A stretch of 64,000 nucleotides of DNA from Owenia fusiformis (lineage: Eukaryota > Annelida > Polychaeta > Sabellida > Oweniidae): NCBI GenBank assembly GCA_903813345.2, contig CAIIXF020000007.1, forward strand, positions 15,174,714-15,238,713, written 5' to 3'. The notes beneath the pieces were generated by a model. That model was not told the origin of the DNA. It did no database searches and was given only the letters and a program-made list of their open reading frames with translations. This document shows, in pieces, positions 1 to 13,439 of the stretch. The stretch's first letter is position 1. Every line of letters begins with the position of its first letter. Position numbers and translations under genes: made by a program.

Positions 1-1373
1 TCTTTGTTCTCTGCTATAATAACAAAGTCATATAATATTGAGCATTTACTCAATGTGTTCATTCTGTTGAACGAGACAAAGGTAATGATACAATAACATA
101 GCTGTAATGAATCATTTTATGTGGCGTATCAGTTTCATATGATTCTAGTTGCATTATGCACAATACTGATGAATCCACGGTGAAAACCACACAACCAACC
201 AGCGCAAAGAGAAACATTAATCTCTGTCTGCCCCATCTGCCGACTCTCAGACGATGTTATTGCTACTGTGAAGCTCCTCTCTTTCTCACCTCCGTGCAAA
301 TATTAAACCCCATCCCCAAAACCCGAGTTGTTATCGACACTTTACTTTTCCTCATGCTATTTATCATTGTTGGAGTAATGCTGATATGATATGGAGCATT
401 ATCATGCAACAAACACATATAGTTGGATTACTAATCTCAGAATCTGGAACTAGTACAATCATTTTTTGTTTGGTATGATTGTAATATACGAGTAGTACAG
501 TACTTTAATCTCTAAATTTTTATCTATATCTCCATACTTTTTATAATATGAAATGTTATGATATTTTGAGGTATCAGGCTATCAATTAAGCAGAGGGCAG
601 GCAAGTATAAAATTGAGTTTAATGAGTGATAAGCTTTAAGTTTAATGAGATTCCCAAACGTACCTGGTTAAAATTGTTATTATAAAGCTTACATTCCAGA
701 ACATTCTCTTCATTTTACTAAGGAAAATATATTAACATATAATAGCCCATCAGTGATAAAATATGCAAGAACTTATTTCTCATTATACTCATATTTATCA
801 TGATATGGAGATGTATTAGTATCTAACAATGATCAATGTGTATAAATTGTTATTCCACATGTTTATCAATAGAGGAATGATGAGAAAGAGCTAAATATTT
901 TACTAAAAAGTGTTTTATGACACAAGAGATTTGTAATCCATATAAGAAAGGAAATTCTTCAAAGAAGCTGTTCTATTAAAGGCAGCACATTGAAATCATA
1001 AATGAGAAAGTGGATTATCAAATATTAATGCCAATGGCTCTCAAGAGAGGTCATTAAAAAACTATTATGATAAATTACTTGGTTGTTAACCATCTCTTCT
1101 TCATGCATTTTTAAGATTCAAATTGGCAAGAAATTGTAATGAAGATGAGCACGGATCAATAATGTATAGAAGTGGCAACGTTGGTTTTGTTTGCAATGTG
1201 TTTGTTTGGGGTCATTCATTTGCATATTACCTTCAGTTTACTCTCTAGTCCAATAAAGGCTGAGTTACCCTTTTATGGTCAATGAGCCATTTCATTTGAC
1301 AGAAGAACATAAATTCTTTATTTCCCTCTTTGTGTGTTATAGCATTTTTGTATCATTGTTTATTTATTTTCAG
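1..1373. other. No exon recognised; upstream intron of the ALK2-class receptor gene
   Basis: AT-rich sequence that I read in all frames for the missing N-terminal cysteine-rich part of the receptor, without success. The next exon starts at a codon boundary with a cysteine, so the signal peptide and first ectodomain cysteines must be encoded further upstream or in an exon I could not see. A short reading frame at 156-389 ends in a hydrophobic stretch but has no family resemblance and no matching splice sites. Confidence 0.5.
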
Positions 1374-4300
1374 TGTTTTGCTTCCAAGTCTAAAGATGAG
1401 CTGGGACGGGACATCGAGAACTGGGGGTGCTTTGATAAATATGAGCAGGGTCAGTTGAACTGCAGGACTCCTCCATCCAACAGGGTGGCTATTATGTGTT
1501 GTGAAGGAGAGACATGTAACAGTGGCCTGCAGCCTCATTACTTAGAAACACCAGGTATGTGCCCACTAGTCACCCTACATCAGGGGGTTTGTCTTTATCA
1601 TCCCTGAACATTGGCGTTTGTGCCTAATTTTGCTGTACAATGGTTGGTTTTGTGCCTAATATTCAAACCCACATTAGAGGATTTGTGCCTCATGCTTACT
1701 TACAGATTTGTGCCTTATACTTGCCATTTATTAATGGCATGGGGCAAGTATTAATACTCTAATACTAATACTGTCTATGCTTAAATGGCAATAATGGGCT
1801 ATCATATGTGGCTTCATAAATCACACCTGTGTTGTTCTTGTGGTGGCTGTACTCAAGGCAAGTAGTCCCACATCTGCTACTTTTCAATTCGAATAGATAC
1901 CTTTAAATTTATTTATTTGAACTGATTACTTGCATTGCTCAATGCACTTTCTTTGTAATAAACATATCAATTGTTAATGCATGTAGAGACACATGTTCAC
2001 AAGAGATGTTAACATGGTTCATAATGGAGCTACAAATGGAGAAAAAATGTAAATGTCCGATCAAATGTGTAAATTGCGTAGTCCATCAATATATTTATAT
2101 GATAATTCAACATTGATGTGAATAAAAAGCATTGTGGAATAATATCTGTATTGGATAGTATGTAGTTGAATAGACAGATTTATGAATGTTATGACATGGC
2201 AGCTATCTTTCAAATAGTGTTTACAGTGTATCACTCAAGATTGACATACAATAGATATTCAAGTCATATCGCTTTGCATAGAAATGTGTATCGATCTTAA
2301 ATCAGTTGTTACCTTTAATTTATGAATTACAGATGTTTGTATGTTTAACATTATTCTGCAATGCAGAGGAATCCATGCCAGCTTTGATGAGGGTTTATAT
2401 CATTTATAATATATGCCACATCAATGATTTTGGGTGATATCATATTTTCAACAATGAATGGAGACTTCAAACATTTTTTTGAGTGGCTAAAAATGTTATC
2501 ACACAAATCAAATGATATTAGATTTATTCCATAATTTCTCTTGGAATATTTTTCAAAATTGAATATTTTAAATCACCACACATTGGTAGAATGTATACTA
2601 TTAGTACAATATACATTTGCACTAGATATGTACCATTATATCAATACTTGTTTCTCTAATAGCATTCATGATCAGAGGATAATTGTGTATAGACAGGTAC
2701 TTTATATTTGCATGTATTGATAGATTCTATAGTTATAGCTATTTTATATTGATTAGATTTCTGTTGCGAAATTGTTATCCAAATTTCTTTATTTACAGCA
2801 ACTATCCCTGCCAACAACACTCAGATGGTCGACTCCATGCAACTGGCACTAGCCGTCATTGTTCCATTTGTTGCCATGGTGATTATCATCCTGATCATTG
2901 TGTACTGCTGTCGTAGATGGCACAGGCGTCGTATGGATGTCCTCAATGATAGGGAGGCCCAATTGTACCTGTATAATGGGGAGATTCAGGCCACCCAGGT
3001 GGGGGATAGTACACTACAGGATCTGTTTGACCACTCTTGTAGCAGTGGTAGTGGTTCAGGTCTCCCTCTCCTGGTCCAAAGAACTGTAGCCAAACAAGTC
3101 AGTCTTGTAGAATGTATAGGTGAGATATATGTCACTATGAGGACATTTGAAATACACATTATTTATTTGTCTGAAATAATGCTCATTATTTTTCCATTTT
3201 ATACCATTGGTCTCAGCTCTTGCTGGACTTTTGCTTCTTTTTGAAGAAATTTGCTCTTCTTCTTAGTGAGTTCATCAAATGGTGCCATTGACTCTCCAAA
3301 GAGCACACTTAAGTGTATACATTCAAAACTATCTTCATCTTTGTTTCATCCTTCATGTTGCAGCGATACAAATGCAGTTTAAACAAATGTGATCAATAAA
3401 GATTTTGGTCTTGTGTGTTGAAAATAGTCAAGAGTGTTTCAAAATGCATTCACCAAGTCTAGAAACATCCATATGACTCTTTGTTTTGTTTCCAGGTAAG
3501 GGTCGCTATGGTGAGGTATGGAGGGGGACCTATCAGGGAGAAAATGTGGCAGTAAAAATATTCTCGTCTCGAGATGAACAATCCTGGGCGAGAGAGAGCG
3601 AGATATATAACACAGTGCTATTACGTCATGAGAACATTTTAGGCTTTTTGGCGTCTGACATGACCAGTAGGCACTCCTGCACCCAACTCTGGCTCATTAC
3701 ACACTACCATGAACATGGTTCCCTTTACGACTTTCTCACCCGAACAGTATTAGACCGTCAGAGTGTTCTGCGACTAGCACACACTGCAGCTGCCGGATTG
3801 GTTCACCTTCACACCGAGATATTCGGCACCCAGGGGAAACCAGCAATTGCACATCGTGACATCAAATCTAAAAACATTCTTGTAAAGAAAAACTTGACTT
3901 GTTGTATAGCAGATTTAGGTCTGGCTGTCATGCACTCCCAGACCACTAATAAAATAGATATGGGAAGTAACAATAAAGTAGGAACCAAGAGATATATGGC
4001 TCCTGAACTACTGGATGAAACAATGAATCCTGAGTGCTTTGATTCTTTCAAGCGTGTTGATGTATATGCATTTGGCCTGGTGCTTTGGGAGATCACTAGA
4101 AGGTGTTCTATATCTGGTAAGTCAGGTTTAAGCCTTCCCAAGAGCTCAATCTTGTCTATACTCCTCAATTTAGAAATAACTCTTTATTATACTAGCCCAA
4201 GCTCCAGTTGAAAATTGAATTAGAAAATTGCTCCTTGTTTCTTCCTGCTTTCATTTCAAGGATCAAATATAGCCAAACAGCCTTAGTTTGGTTATATTTG

Positions 4301-5733
4301 AGGAATTATGATTTCTGAGCTGTAAAATAATTTATGCTAGTCAGAGGCTAGTGGCTAACTGATGGCAATTGAGCATGGTTGGGTGCAGAATCCAGATGCA
4401 AATTTTGGAATATACCACTTGCTGTTCTAAACAAATCGATTGCTTTCATGAAGGCTTAATTTAGCTCAGTCTGGATGAGAACTTGTTACAATGCTGTTAT
4501 AAGACATATGTTCTATGTTCTGTACGTTTTTTTTTTAAATTCTTGTAATATTGTGGTTTTTGCATGTTTTCTCATCAGTTCTAAAAGTAATTTAAATTCA
4601 ATTTCATCTTTGATAAATGATTTTGACGTTGAATATTTGAGTGTTTTTTTCCCAGTATAAATTACATAGTAACTCCGTGCAACACAATAGTGGCTATTCA
4701 TGATATTTCAAACATTAATAACTTACATTATTCGAAGGTTTAAAAATATTAGTATAGACAATTTTATCTGTTCTTTTCCTCTAGATTTAAGGAATTTATC
4801 AGTAATTTCAAAATTTTAATTTTGCCAACTTTTCACCTGAACAAGGAATTGAACACAGGACCTCATACACCAGATGAATGCACACTACCACTGAAACAAC
4901 TTTGAACAATGTGGTTATATGGACCAATTCAATGAAATAGAAGAATTTGAAAATTTTCAGTTTAAATGATGCTACGTTGGCTGGCAAATGTACCTTGAAT
5001 CTTAGTAGTGCTCACGACTAAAATAGACTGCTGAAACCCCATATATTTTGATATTATTTCATTATATCATTATATATCATGATATCATTATATATTATAT
5101 TATTGCAGGTATTGGTGAAGACTACAAACCTCCATTCTATGACTTAGTCCCCAGTGATCCTAGTTTTGAAGATATGAAAAAAGTTTGTGTAGACGGGCAA
5201 CATAGACCCAGTATACCTAACAGATGGTCAACTGATACAGTAAGTACAACATCCCAATTGTTTTCTTTGGTTATTGCCTCATCAAGGGGGAGACCAGTCT
5301 ATTTTTCCCCTTCAGTTGTTCCTCTTCATATTAGAGGGGGCTCATGAATGACACTTGTTTGAGTTGATTTTGGAAAATCATGATTCATTTTAATTGACTA
5401 GTTTTGTCTGTCATGCATTTCAGGAACATTTTATATGTTGTAACCATGTTAATTATGACAAAATAGTTATTCATCTCGACACAACCTAGCTACCTGTTTC
5501 TTGAATCATGAATGGTTGTACTTTATAGCAGAACATTGATTGGTTGTGCAATAACCTACTTAATCTATGATTGGTTGTTTCAGACATTGACAGCCATGGC
5601 CAAATTAATGAAAGAATGTTGGTACCAGAACCCTGCAGCCAGACTCACAATGTTGAGGGTGAAAAAGACAGTAGGAAAAATGCTCGAAAAAGAAACTGAA
5701 AAAGAACATAGCATCGATATCATTAAGACCTGA
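1374..5733 (+). CDS. ACVR1: Activin/BMP type I receptor serine/threonine kinase, ALK2 (ACVR1) class, 3' five exons
   Basis: Membrane receptor kinase that phosphorylates BMP-pathway SMADs after activation by a type II receptor. Exons are 1374-1554, 2799-3119, 3496-4116, 5109-5239 and 5584-5733; phases join and give 467 codons plus stop. Exon 1374 encodes the end of the cysteine-rich ectodomain (GCFDKYEQG, then CCEGETCNS). Exon 2799 encodes the transmembrane helix ([20 protein letters not shown]), a basic stop-transfer and the GS box ([15 protein letters not shown]). Exon 3496 holds most of the kinase: glycine loop GKGRYGEV, lysine in [19 protein letters not shown] in place of DFG, and MAPELLDE. 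The last exons finish the C-lobe ([13 protein letters not shown]). Tracts such as [14 protein letters not shown] and [15 protein letters not shown] place it nearer ALK2/Saxophone than ALK3/6 or ALK4/5. The position of human ALK2 Arg206 is lysine here (TVAKQ), as in other type I receptors. The first ~50 residues are missing. Confidence 0.93.
4833..4900 (-). repeat. tRNA-derived SINE head in an intron
   Basis: Read on the minus strand, the segment has an A-box-like TCAGTGGTAGTGTGC, an anticodon-arm-like TCAT...ATGA with a 7-nt loop, and a B-box-like TGTTCAATTCC at the expected spacing. It lacks a good acceptor stem, so it looks like a decayed tRNA-derived SINE head rather than a working tRNA. 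It lies in the intron between receptor exons 3496-4116 and 5109-5239. Confidence 0.45.
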
Positions 5734-8580
5734 GAGGAGTTTCATATGTACTCTGCTTGTGCATTATAAATGTCCAGAGGTCCAGGATGTTGCCTCCACC
5801 TGAAGGGTTATCACAGGGCCCCTAGTCCAACCACTGAGAAAGTCTGGACAGATAAGAACCAGAGAACCATGAGTGATTAGTAAACACTAAACAGACATCT
5901 ATGGACTGCTGTAAAACTGTTATAGTAAAGGCAGCCTAGAAAGAACTGTTCAGAGGTAAACAATCTGAAAGGATTCATCTGCACCTGAGGAATACCAAAC
6001 AGTCAGATATTAACCATACTGAAGTTATATGTTAACAGAGACTGGCTAGCTGCTATGTTTTAAGTTACTACCTATATACATGTAGTGTATATGGGACTGT
6101 CTCAGCATTGCACTCCTTGACATCGATCTGCCTGGATGCAACCCATGCACACCAGGTTACAGTTTATGTACATCAGCTAGAGTTCATGTACATAAGCTAC
6201 AGCATGTACATTGACTAGAGTTCTTGTACATCAGCTACCATGCATGTACATTAGCTACTGTGGGCTACAGTGTACCTACAATGGCTACAGTATTTGTAAA
6301 TCACCTACATAGCTTGTACATACGCTACAGTACATGTACATTAGCAGGTTCAGGAAGTGCAAATGTGCAAAGAACAATATCTATAAGTATAGATGGCAGA
6401 ACAGGTGTGATATGCAGGAATACTGCAATTTGGATTCTTTTAGATAACAACACAACTTCCTAACCCATAACAGCCAATATAATGGAATAATGTGGATCTT
6501 CAAATCCTTGATGAATTGAACAACGAACCCTAAGTCAGAAATAGTACAAAAGTATATTAAGAGAATGCTGTAATAGCTTACTTAGGTACAAAACAAATGA
6601 GAAATGATCTGATGTGAGAATCTCCATAAGGCTGTGTGCAATGGTAAAATGTTACTCAACATGCAGTTCATACTAAATAAGAGTTGTGTAATGGTGGGTT
6701 TTGGATATAGGATTTATTTTGAGATATGTATAATTCCTGAAAAGGAGCCCACTATCCAATATCTACCATTAGATAACTGATTTATCCTATACTAAATTAA
6801 TGAAACTAAAGTGATTTACCACAAATAGACAACACCAATAAGTGGGCAATATAATTTTATCTCCAAGGGCTTAGAAAGGGAAACCCTGTTTAAATCATAC
6901 AATCATTTTCTTCACTTTTCTTAGTACCCCCTCTCTTTACTTGCCAAGTGTGAGAAAAAAGTACTGGATATCAGATATGCATACCACATCATACCAAGAT
7001 CTTTTATTTATTCACCATTTTAACAAGCAATTCAACTAAATGTGATGATACCACAGTGGCAACCATTTGTAACATAACTCTGTTGTGTCACACAATGTAA
7101 CATGAATACATTATGAATGAAATGTCCAATGGGGTCATTAAAAGATAGCTTTACCATTCTACAGAACCTATTAATTATAATTTATATGTTTATAAAAATG
7201 TAAAAAATGATATGAATATAAATATGTAAATAAGATCAGAAATAATTCCTCCTCTATGTTTGTAGTGTATAGAGACTTAAATTAAGTACTGAAGTCTATA
7301 GTTTCATGTACAGTTGATTTTCTTCTTGTATATATTCCATAGTTTTGTGAGGGAGTGTAGACCCTGGTGCTTAGAAAGTAGTTGTGCCATAGAATAGAAT
7401 CCTATCTTCCTTACTTGAGATTAAGCATCTATCTTCCATGCAGAGACAGCTTCAATGCTTCTCAATACGTCATACAGATCTGCTATGGTTTTATTCTCAA
7501 TCGACAGATCATTTAATGTTTCAGGATCTTTTTGAGATAGGGAACATTGCTATAAGACTGAAGAAAAAAATCATCAATGCAAAAAGATTTTTGGTCATCA
7601 ATTCAATTCACTCATTTCAGAAAAAACATTTTTTGTCAAGATGCTGAGAAGGTTCAGTCTTTGATATTCTAATGGTCTGTCTGATTTAATACCCTTTTTA
7701 CATATGAGAATATTCATGGAGAATTGACATGAGAAACAGTTAAAAGAAAAATTACAAATAATCCTCTTGTAGAATCCCAATCACAGTTTATGATTCAGAT
7801 CAGACTAGTCTACATGGAATGAGAAATATCATGATATGTATGTATATCAACAGTCATTGTATTCATGATTCATTGTAATAACAATACTACTTGAACTCCC
7901 ACCCTCCCATTACCTCTGCCATGTTAGCTTAAAGGCATACACAGGCAAACTACATCAGGACCTATACCATGTTTTAATAGCCATTATATTAACTCTTAAT
8001 TTCTAAGTTTTGTAATACCCTGTCATTACAAAGTCAATATGTTGCTGTTATACTTGTGGCTTGTACAACCTTGCTGGGACTAAATATAATTTGCCTGTGT
8101 ATATATCTTAGCAATTGTGAAATAATTTATTTCGACCCCTGTATTAATACCTGCATATCTATAATGTATGACTGACTTAATGTATTTGGTAAAAAAGGTG
8201 CACTATTGCTCAAGCATTCATCACACTAGTGTAGTTCAAACATTCTAACCCAGAAATATTTGAGAAAAGTTTGCTCCCAGAATAAATTATTACAATAAAC
8301 TATATGATAATATAGATCTCTGTTTAAATTAGGAACATTTTAGTTAACACGTGTCTGTGGTCAGAATTGTATATAACCTTGAGTGACCTCTCTTGTATAT
8401 ATATCAAATATGAGCATGTCACACTACACACTACATGTTAAACATGTGTCTCTAGAAAGTAGGTCAGTTTATAATTTACATAATGTATCAAAGGGCCATG
8501 GTGGTTTTCTCTAGCATGTTTTGATTGATTTACTAAGTCCCTCAGTCTATCTACTTTACCCTTAATCTAGAGCACTGTGA
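5734..8580. other. 3' flank/UTR of the receptor gene, no further gene seen
   Basis: AT-rich sequence following the receptor stop codon. Part is presumably 3' UTR, but with several AATAAA-like hexamers no polyadenylation site can be assigned. No reading frame here resembles a known family. Confidence 0.5.
6155..6350 (+). repeat. Short-period degenerate tandem repeat (TGTACAT..AGCTACAGT)
   Basis: About eight imperfect units of roughly 20-27 bp built around TGTACAT and AGCTACAGT, about 420 bp after the receptor stop codon and so probably in its 3' UTR. Spacing varies, as in an old minisatellite. Confidence 0.7.
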
Positions 8581-8589
8581 GCTTTTTTA

Positions 8590-9190
8590 AGACTTCGATC
8601 TTATGAGATATGTGACTTTTGAGATGGTGTTACTTGTGACATATTGTGAGACTGGTGTGACTTGTGAGGTATTGTGCCACTTGCGAATTTGGTATGATTT
8701 GGTGGACTTTTGAGATATGTTGTGACTTGTGAGATTTGGTGGATGGTTGAGATATGGTGTGACTTGTGAGATATGTTGTGACTTGTGAGATATGTTGTGA
8801 CTTGTGAGATATGGTGGACTTTTGAGATATATTGTGACTTGTGAGATTTGGTGGACTTTTGAGATATGTTGTGACTTGTGAGATATGATGGACTTTTGAG
8901 ATATATTGTGACTTGTGAGATTTGGTGGATGTTTGAGATATGGTGTGACTTTTAAGATATGTTGCGACTTCTGAGATTTGTTGGATGTTTGAGATATGGT
9001 GTGGCTTTTAAGATATGTTGCGACTTGTGAGATATGGTGTATGTTTGAGATATGGTGTGAATGTCGGGACTTGTGAGATATGGTATTACTTTTGAGATAT
9101 GGTGTGACTTTTGAGATATGTTGTGACTTCTTATATATGGTGGACTTTTGAGATATATTGTGACTTGTGAGATATAGTGGGACTAGTGAG
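8590..9190 (+). repeat. Minisatellite, ~19-bp unit (GTGACTTGTGAGATATGTT)
   Basis: Roughly 30 degenerate units based on GAGATATG.TGTGACTTGT, with variants carrying GGACTTTT or GGATGTTT instead of GTGACTTGT. The C-poor, GT/GA-rich strand bias is strong over the whole 600 bp. Confidence 0.85.
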
Positions 9191-9435
9191 AAGAGTTATA
9201 ACTTTTAACAGGTTGAAAAATAAGGTAGAAGGAAGCGATCCACAACTAGGAACAGCAAATTCCTCATAAAATACTCATTTAAATAAATACCAAGGTGATA
9301 TTTATAAATAATAACTATGCCAAGATATTCTATTAAGTTGACAAAGTCAACCAGCACATTTGATAAACGAATTTCATCAATAATGCTAGACTAATCTATC
9401 ATGGCCCTTAATGTGTCATTGAGACCAACCCAACT

Positions 9436-9535
9436 GAGACTGTCATACTTAACTGCTAATGAACTGAGACTTTCAATGGTTGTAGACTGTCATGCTTTAC
9501 TGCTAATGAACTGAGACTTTCAATGGTTGTCGACA
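9436..9535 (+). repeat. Two-copy tandem duplication of ~49 bp
   Basis: The block containing CTGCTAATGAACTGAGACTT followed by TCAATGGTTGT occurs twice in direct succession with few mismatches. No coding content. Confidence 0.8.
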
Positions 9536-9779
9536 CTTTTTCTCAAACTGTATGTGTTATAGTTGATCTTTCATCTTTAACCTCATTGTAAATGTTATAA
9601 GTATTTCAAATAAAATGTATAAAATCTAAAAACATACATATTATTTTGTGTTCTTTTATTGAATTGATTGTTTGTAGAAGTCTGTAATAAATTTATATCA
9701 CTATTCTATGAACTCTAACTATATTGCAATTGTGAGATCTCTAATAAACTTGAGATCTCTCATATTACAATTTTTACAA

Positions 9780-10001
9780 AGACCCCCCACGAAGTGCGGT
9801 CCTTTGTACCTTATTCCCGACATGAACCAGTAGATCGGTCACGTGACCTAAAGACCGCCTTTATTACCTTATATGGCAAATTGTCAAGGGAACTACTAAG
9901 TCGTCATATGACGCGATTACGGATCGATTGTGTTTCCAAGTAATGTCGTCATGTGACGTAGAACGCATTGTCCGCCATTGCTCTCAATTTTGTCTGAACG
10001 G
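9780..10001 (+). promoter_or_regulatory. CpG-rich promoter-like block with palindromic E-box and CRE-like sites
   Basis: A local rise in CpG in otherwise AT-rich, CpG-poor DNA. It contains the perfect 12-bp palindrome GGTCACGTGACC at 9837-9848 (core GTCACGTGAC, the E-box form bound by USF/TFEB-type bHLH factors), then GTCATATGACG and GTCATGTGACGTAG. A good 5' splice site (GGTAAGCG) follows at about 10001. This resembles a promoter with a short non-coding first exon. No coding gene is attached to it; it could be an alternative IDI1 start or a non-coding transcript. Confidence 0.35.
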
Positions 10002-10211
10002 GTAAGCGTATTTTAACATTTCTGTCATTTTAAAGCCTGATTTTCAGTATTTATAATCGAATTTCACTTCAAATTGATTGTAGAAATGAATAGAATTGTA
10101 ACTTCTTATTTTACTGAATCATTATTCGAGCCAGAAGTGGCTTAAAATCAATTTATGAACTTGAAGAAATTTAGTTACTCATGGTTCAACGCGTTTTTCA
10201 GATGGTTCAAA

Positions 10212-10706
10212 TACTGTAGATTGGGTTAATTTGGCGCTACTTAATTTGGCGATTTTGCCATTTTTGGCATATTGGCGGCTATTTAATTTGGCGGATATGC
10301 AAAAAAATGTTAATGGAATGTTAAACTTACGCTCTGTTTGCGAATTACCATGTAAATGGGCATGTTTGGCTATGTTCATTTTTTCTTTTGAGGACCACTG
10401 GCGATATTCACCACGTTTGTACATTTTTGTGAGATCATCATGTACATTTTACACCTCAATCGATCCTGCTACTTTTCCCTGAGTATAAATGAGTGACTGA
10501 CCAGTTCTGAGCCAATTTATGAGAGACATTTTTTCATATTTTTGGAAAAAATAAACCGGAAGTGACCTAAATACACTGGACGAAATACCCTAGATGATTC
10601 CCGGGGATTTATTCTAAATTTTGGCGGAGATTTATATTGGCGAATTTTTCAATTTCGCCAAATTCGCCAAATTAAAGCGGGCGCCAAATTAACCCAATCT
10701 ACAGTA
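10212..10706. mobile_element. MITE with perfect 26-bp terminal inverted repeats
   Basis: The ends TACTGTAGATTGGGTTAA... and its exact reverse complement ...TTAACCCAATCTACAGTA bound 495 bp, with 26 bp of perfect inverted identity including TTTGGCGC. Inside, TTTGGCG/CGCCAAA motifs recur near both ends. The outermost TA on each side could be a TA target duplication, as in Tc1/mariner-type elements. No transposase is encoded; short reading frames inside are not protein-like. Confidence 0.85.
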
Positions 10707-10764
10707 GTCAACACTGATATATTATGTTCTGTAAATGGTTAGTATGATGCTATGGTGGTCGCAA

Positions 10765-11168
10765 GGAGAGGTACCTAAAGCTCAATGTCTGATAGGAAAC
10801 TAAATTAATCTAGTTTTGAGTTTGACCCCCTCCCCCAAAAAACGTGATCATCGCGGACTTTTCGCGTGTGGACTTTTCGCGTGTGGATTTTCGATTTTCA
10901 TTGGATGTAGGCTACAATGTAGAATTCTAAAAACATTTGACAACAACAGTAGGCACAGCATTTGCAGAAAACATCATTCAGACAAGTAAACTCTTTATTT
11001 TAAAACCATTCAAAAGGAATTCTGATCCGAGTCAAAATTGCACAAAAATTGAAATGTTAAAATTTGTCTGATAGCAAATTGAAATGGCTTTGACCCCCCC
11101 CCCCTTCTAGATTTATTTAGTTTTATAAGCTTATCCGTCGACATTGAACCTTAGATGCCTCCCGCGAG
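10765..11168. mobile_element. Foldback element, family copy 1
   Basis: The left end (GGAGAGGTACCTAAAGCTCA, later AAACTAAATTAATCTAG) is complementary to the right end (CTAGATTTATTTAGTTTTAT, then CATTGAACCTTAGATGCCTC). Poly-C tracts lie just inside each arm at about 10826-10840 and 11092-11104. A single arm of the same family occurs at 18411-18480 (GGGGAGGCATCAAAAGTTCA). Confidence 0.65.
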
Positions 11169-13439
11169 ACTTATGTGACGAGACTGGCTATTACCATCTA
11201 GGCTTCATAAGAACGATAGATTAGCTTTCTAAAAAGGTCAAGATCGGAACTCAAATGAATATAGACTGCCCCAATTCATTTCTTTTTCAGAACAAGAACG
11301 CCAACAACAACAAGATCCTATGCATAAGACCACGCACACCAACAACAAGTGCAACAACAAGGCTTAACGCAAACAATTATAAATGTTATGACAACAAAGA
11401 CATATATTACAAATCAGGTGTGAAATCGGCAAAACTTGGGCTCAGTAGACAATAAAAAAGTTTACTGTAGAAGTGTATATGCTTTACTCGAGTCTCTAGC
11501 TTACAGCTAGACGAAACTTCATTGATTTCGTATGTACTGTGCTACACGCACCTACACGCACCTAGAACTCATTCTTAATAAATTTTATAAATATTTTTAA
11601 GAATATTAATAATATTTAGGATGAAGCGTTGCTTGTCTGGATTTAGATATTTCAAAATTTCATTTCGGAGTTTGACACATGGTGAAATTTTCTCGCTGTA
11701 GCTAAAAATGGCTTCCGGTTCTGGACGTGAATAACATTTGAAATTATTCTCGCTTAAAGAAATCAAATATAACAATAGATTCAGACGGGGATGTGAGCTG
11801 ATGTTCTTCAAATCTATACATAAAGGTATATTTCATATTATTATGCCATATTTACTGTGCGTGTGACACAATGATTTACAATATTTATAATACTAAGGCA
11901 GCTCAATCTTCCTCCTCAAAGCCGGAATATAGAGAAGGCTTTGGACCGAAGTAATATATGCTAAGGTGTCAAGGTATGTATCAAATCAAGAGATCAAAAG
12001 ACTAAAAGCTAAGGTATATTTTGTAACAATAAAGAGGTAAAGCAATACTTTTTTATTACGGTACATGAACCACAAACGTAAATCTATACATTACCGTTTT
12101 CGTTCTGTGAACGTGCTACTTTAAAAACGGAGGAAACGTAATTTGTATGTCTTAAACTTAAAACTGATTTATTTCTTTTCTCTGTTTTATTTTCTATTTA
12201 TGACAAAGTAATAAGAGTGTTTCGACCCTTCTGAGCCGCGGTTTATGTTGCAAGAAGTACTAATACAATAATATTGTATTTAAAAAACTATTAGTATGAA
12301 CTGTGTGAATACATGAAATATCTTCATTGTATAAATGTTGTACAAAGACAGGCAGGAAATGTATTGACTAAGGCCACACATATAAGATATGCTTTTATCT
12401 CATATTTCCAGGGCACGGTAATAATAACAAAGGTCAAGAAGGATGATGTACATTAGAACTTTCCACAGATTCCAAATGATGTCACGACAAGATCCAATGA
12501 GTCAATCAGGGTCTAGATGTCATTCACTAGGGATTTAATTGGACTTTTTGAGATTTGTTGTATATTTTTGGGCTATAAGACGCCACAATATACTGAAATA
12601 TGTGCTTAAGTTACATGAAGAGGAGGGAAAGCCCCAGAGTTTCAAGATGACAGACATAATTACCTCTCTTGCTTACCACCTTCGTTCGTTCGAATTTTCA
12701 TCGGCTAGTTATCAAATACTACACTTCGATGGAATGTTTTAATTGATATAGGCATATTCCGTACACCTTTCTTTATCTTGATGTGAAATGAGAAGCTATG
12801 ATATTGGTTAACACGCCAGAAATGAACATAATATTATTCGAAGCGTATTTCGAAAATTTTGAAACCACCATTGATGACGTCATTTGTTTTTCGACTTTTG
12901 ACCAATCAGCGACCGTGTCATCTTAATACAGATTTACATTATAAGCGTATGTCATCTTTGAACCCTGGTGTTTCTCCCCCTCTGAGTTACATGATTGTTT
13001 TATGTCACTGTGTAGAGATGGTGACATAATGAAGTTTTGTTAGAGTTTATTCGTATATTTAAACTTTTTCTTGGTAATGCAATACTGCATCAAAACACAA
13101 AAAAAACAGATATAGAAATTGTGTTCAAAGTTTGAAAATCTGATTTAAAACCCCTTGCAAAATGTAACATAACGTAAAAGAGCACGAAGCGCTATCTATA
13201 TTGTTCTTGGTAAAAAAGTCATTTACAAAAATAACAATAGAGTTCCTTAAAGCCATGTTGTAAGTAATCCTACCCCAACCCAACCAGTATACCAGTGGCG
13301 CTACATGCTTCTGTGACAATATAACCATTTACTTAATAGATTCCACTAAAAGCAACATTTCACTATCACTCCATCTTTTCCGCCCCTTATACCTAACTTC
13401 GGGTCTTTGTAGTTTTTCAGTAATTTTTTCACTGGATTA
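11169..13439. other. Intergenic, no gene recognised
   Basis: AT-rich sequence with no reading frame resembling a known family. A perfect CRE-like TGACGTCA lies near 12876 but nothing transcribed can be tied to it. Confidence 0.5.

Noticed and set aside
156-389. 77-codon frame with a hydrophobic end as the missing receptor signal/ectodomain exon
   Set aside because: Cysteine pattern does not match the type I receptor ectodomain, and no donor joins it in phase to the exon at 1374.
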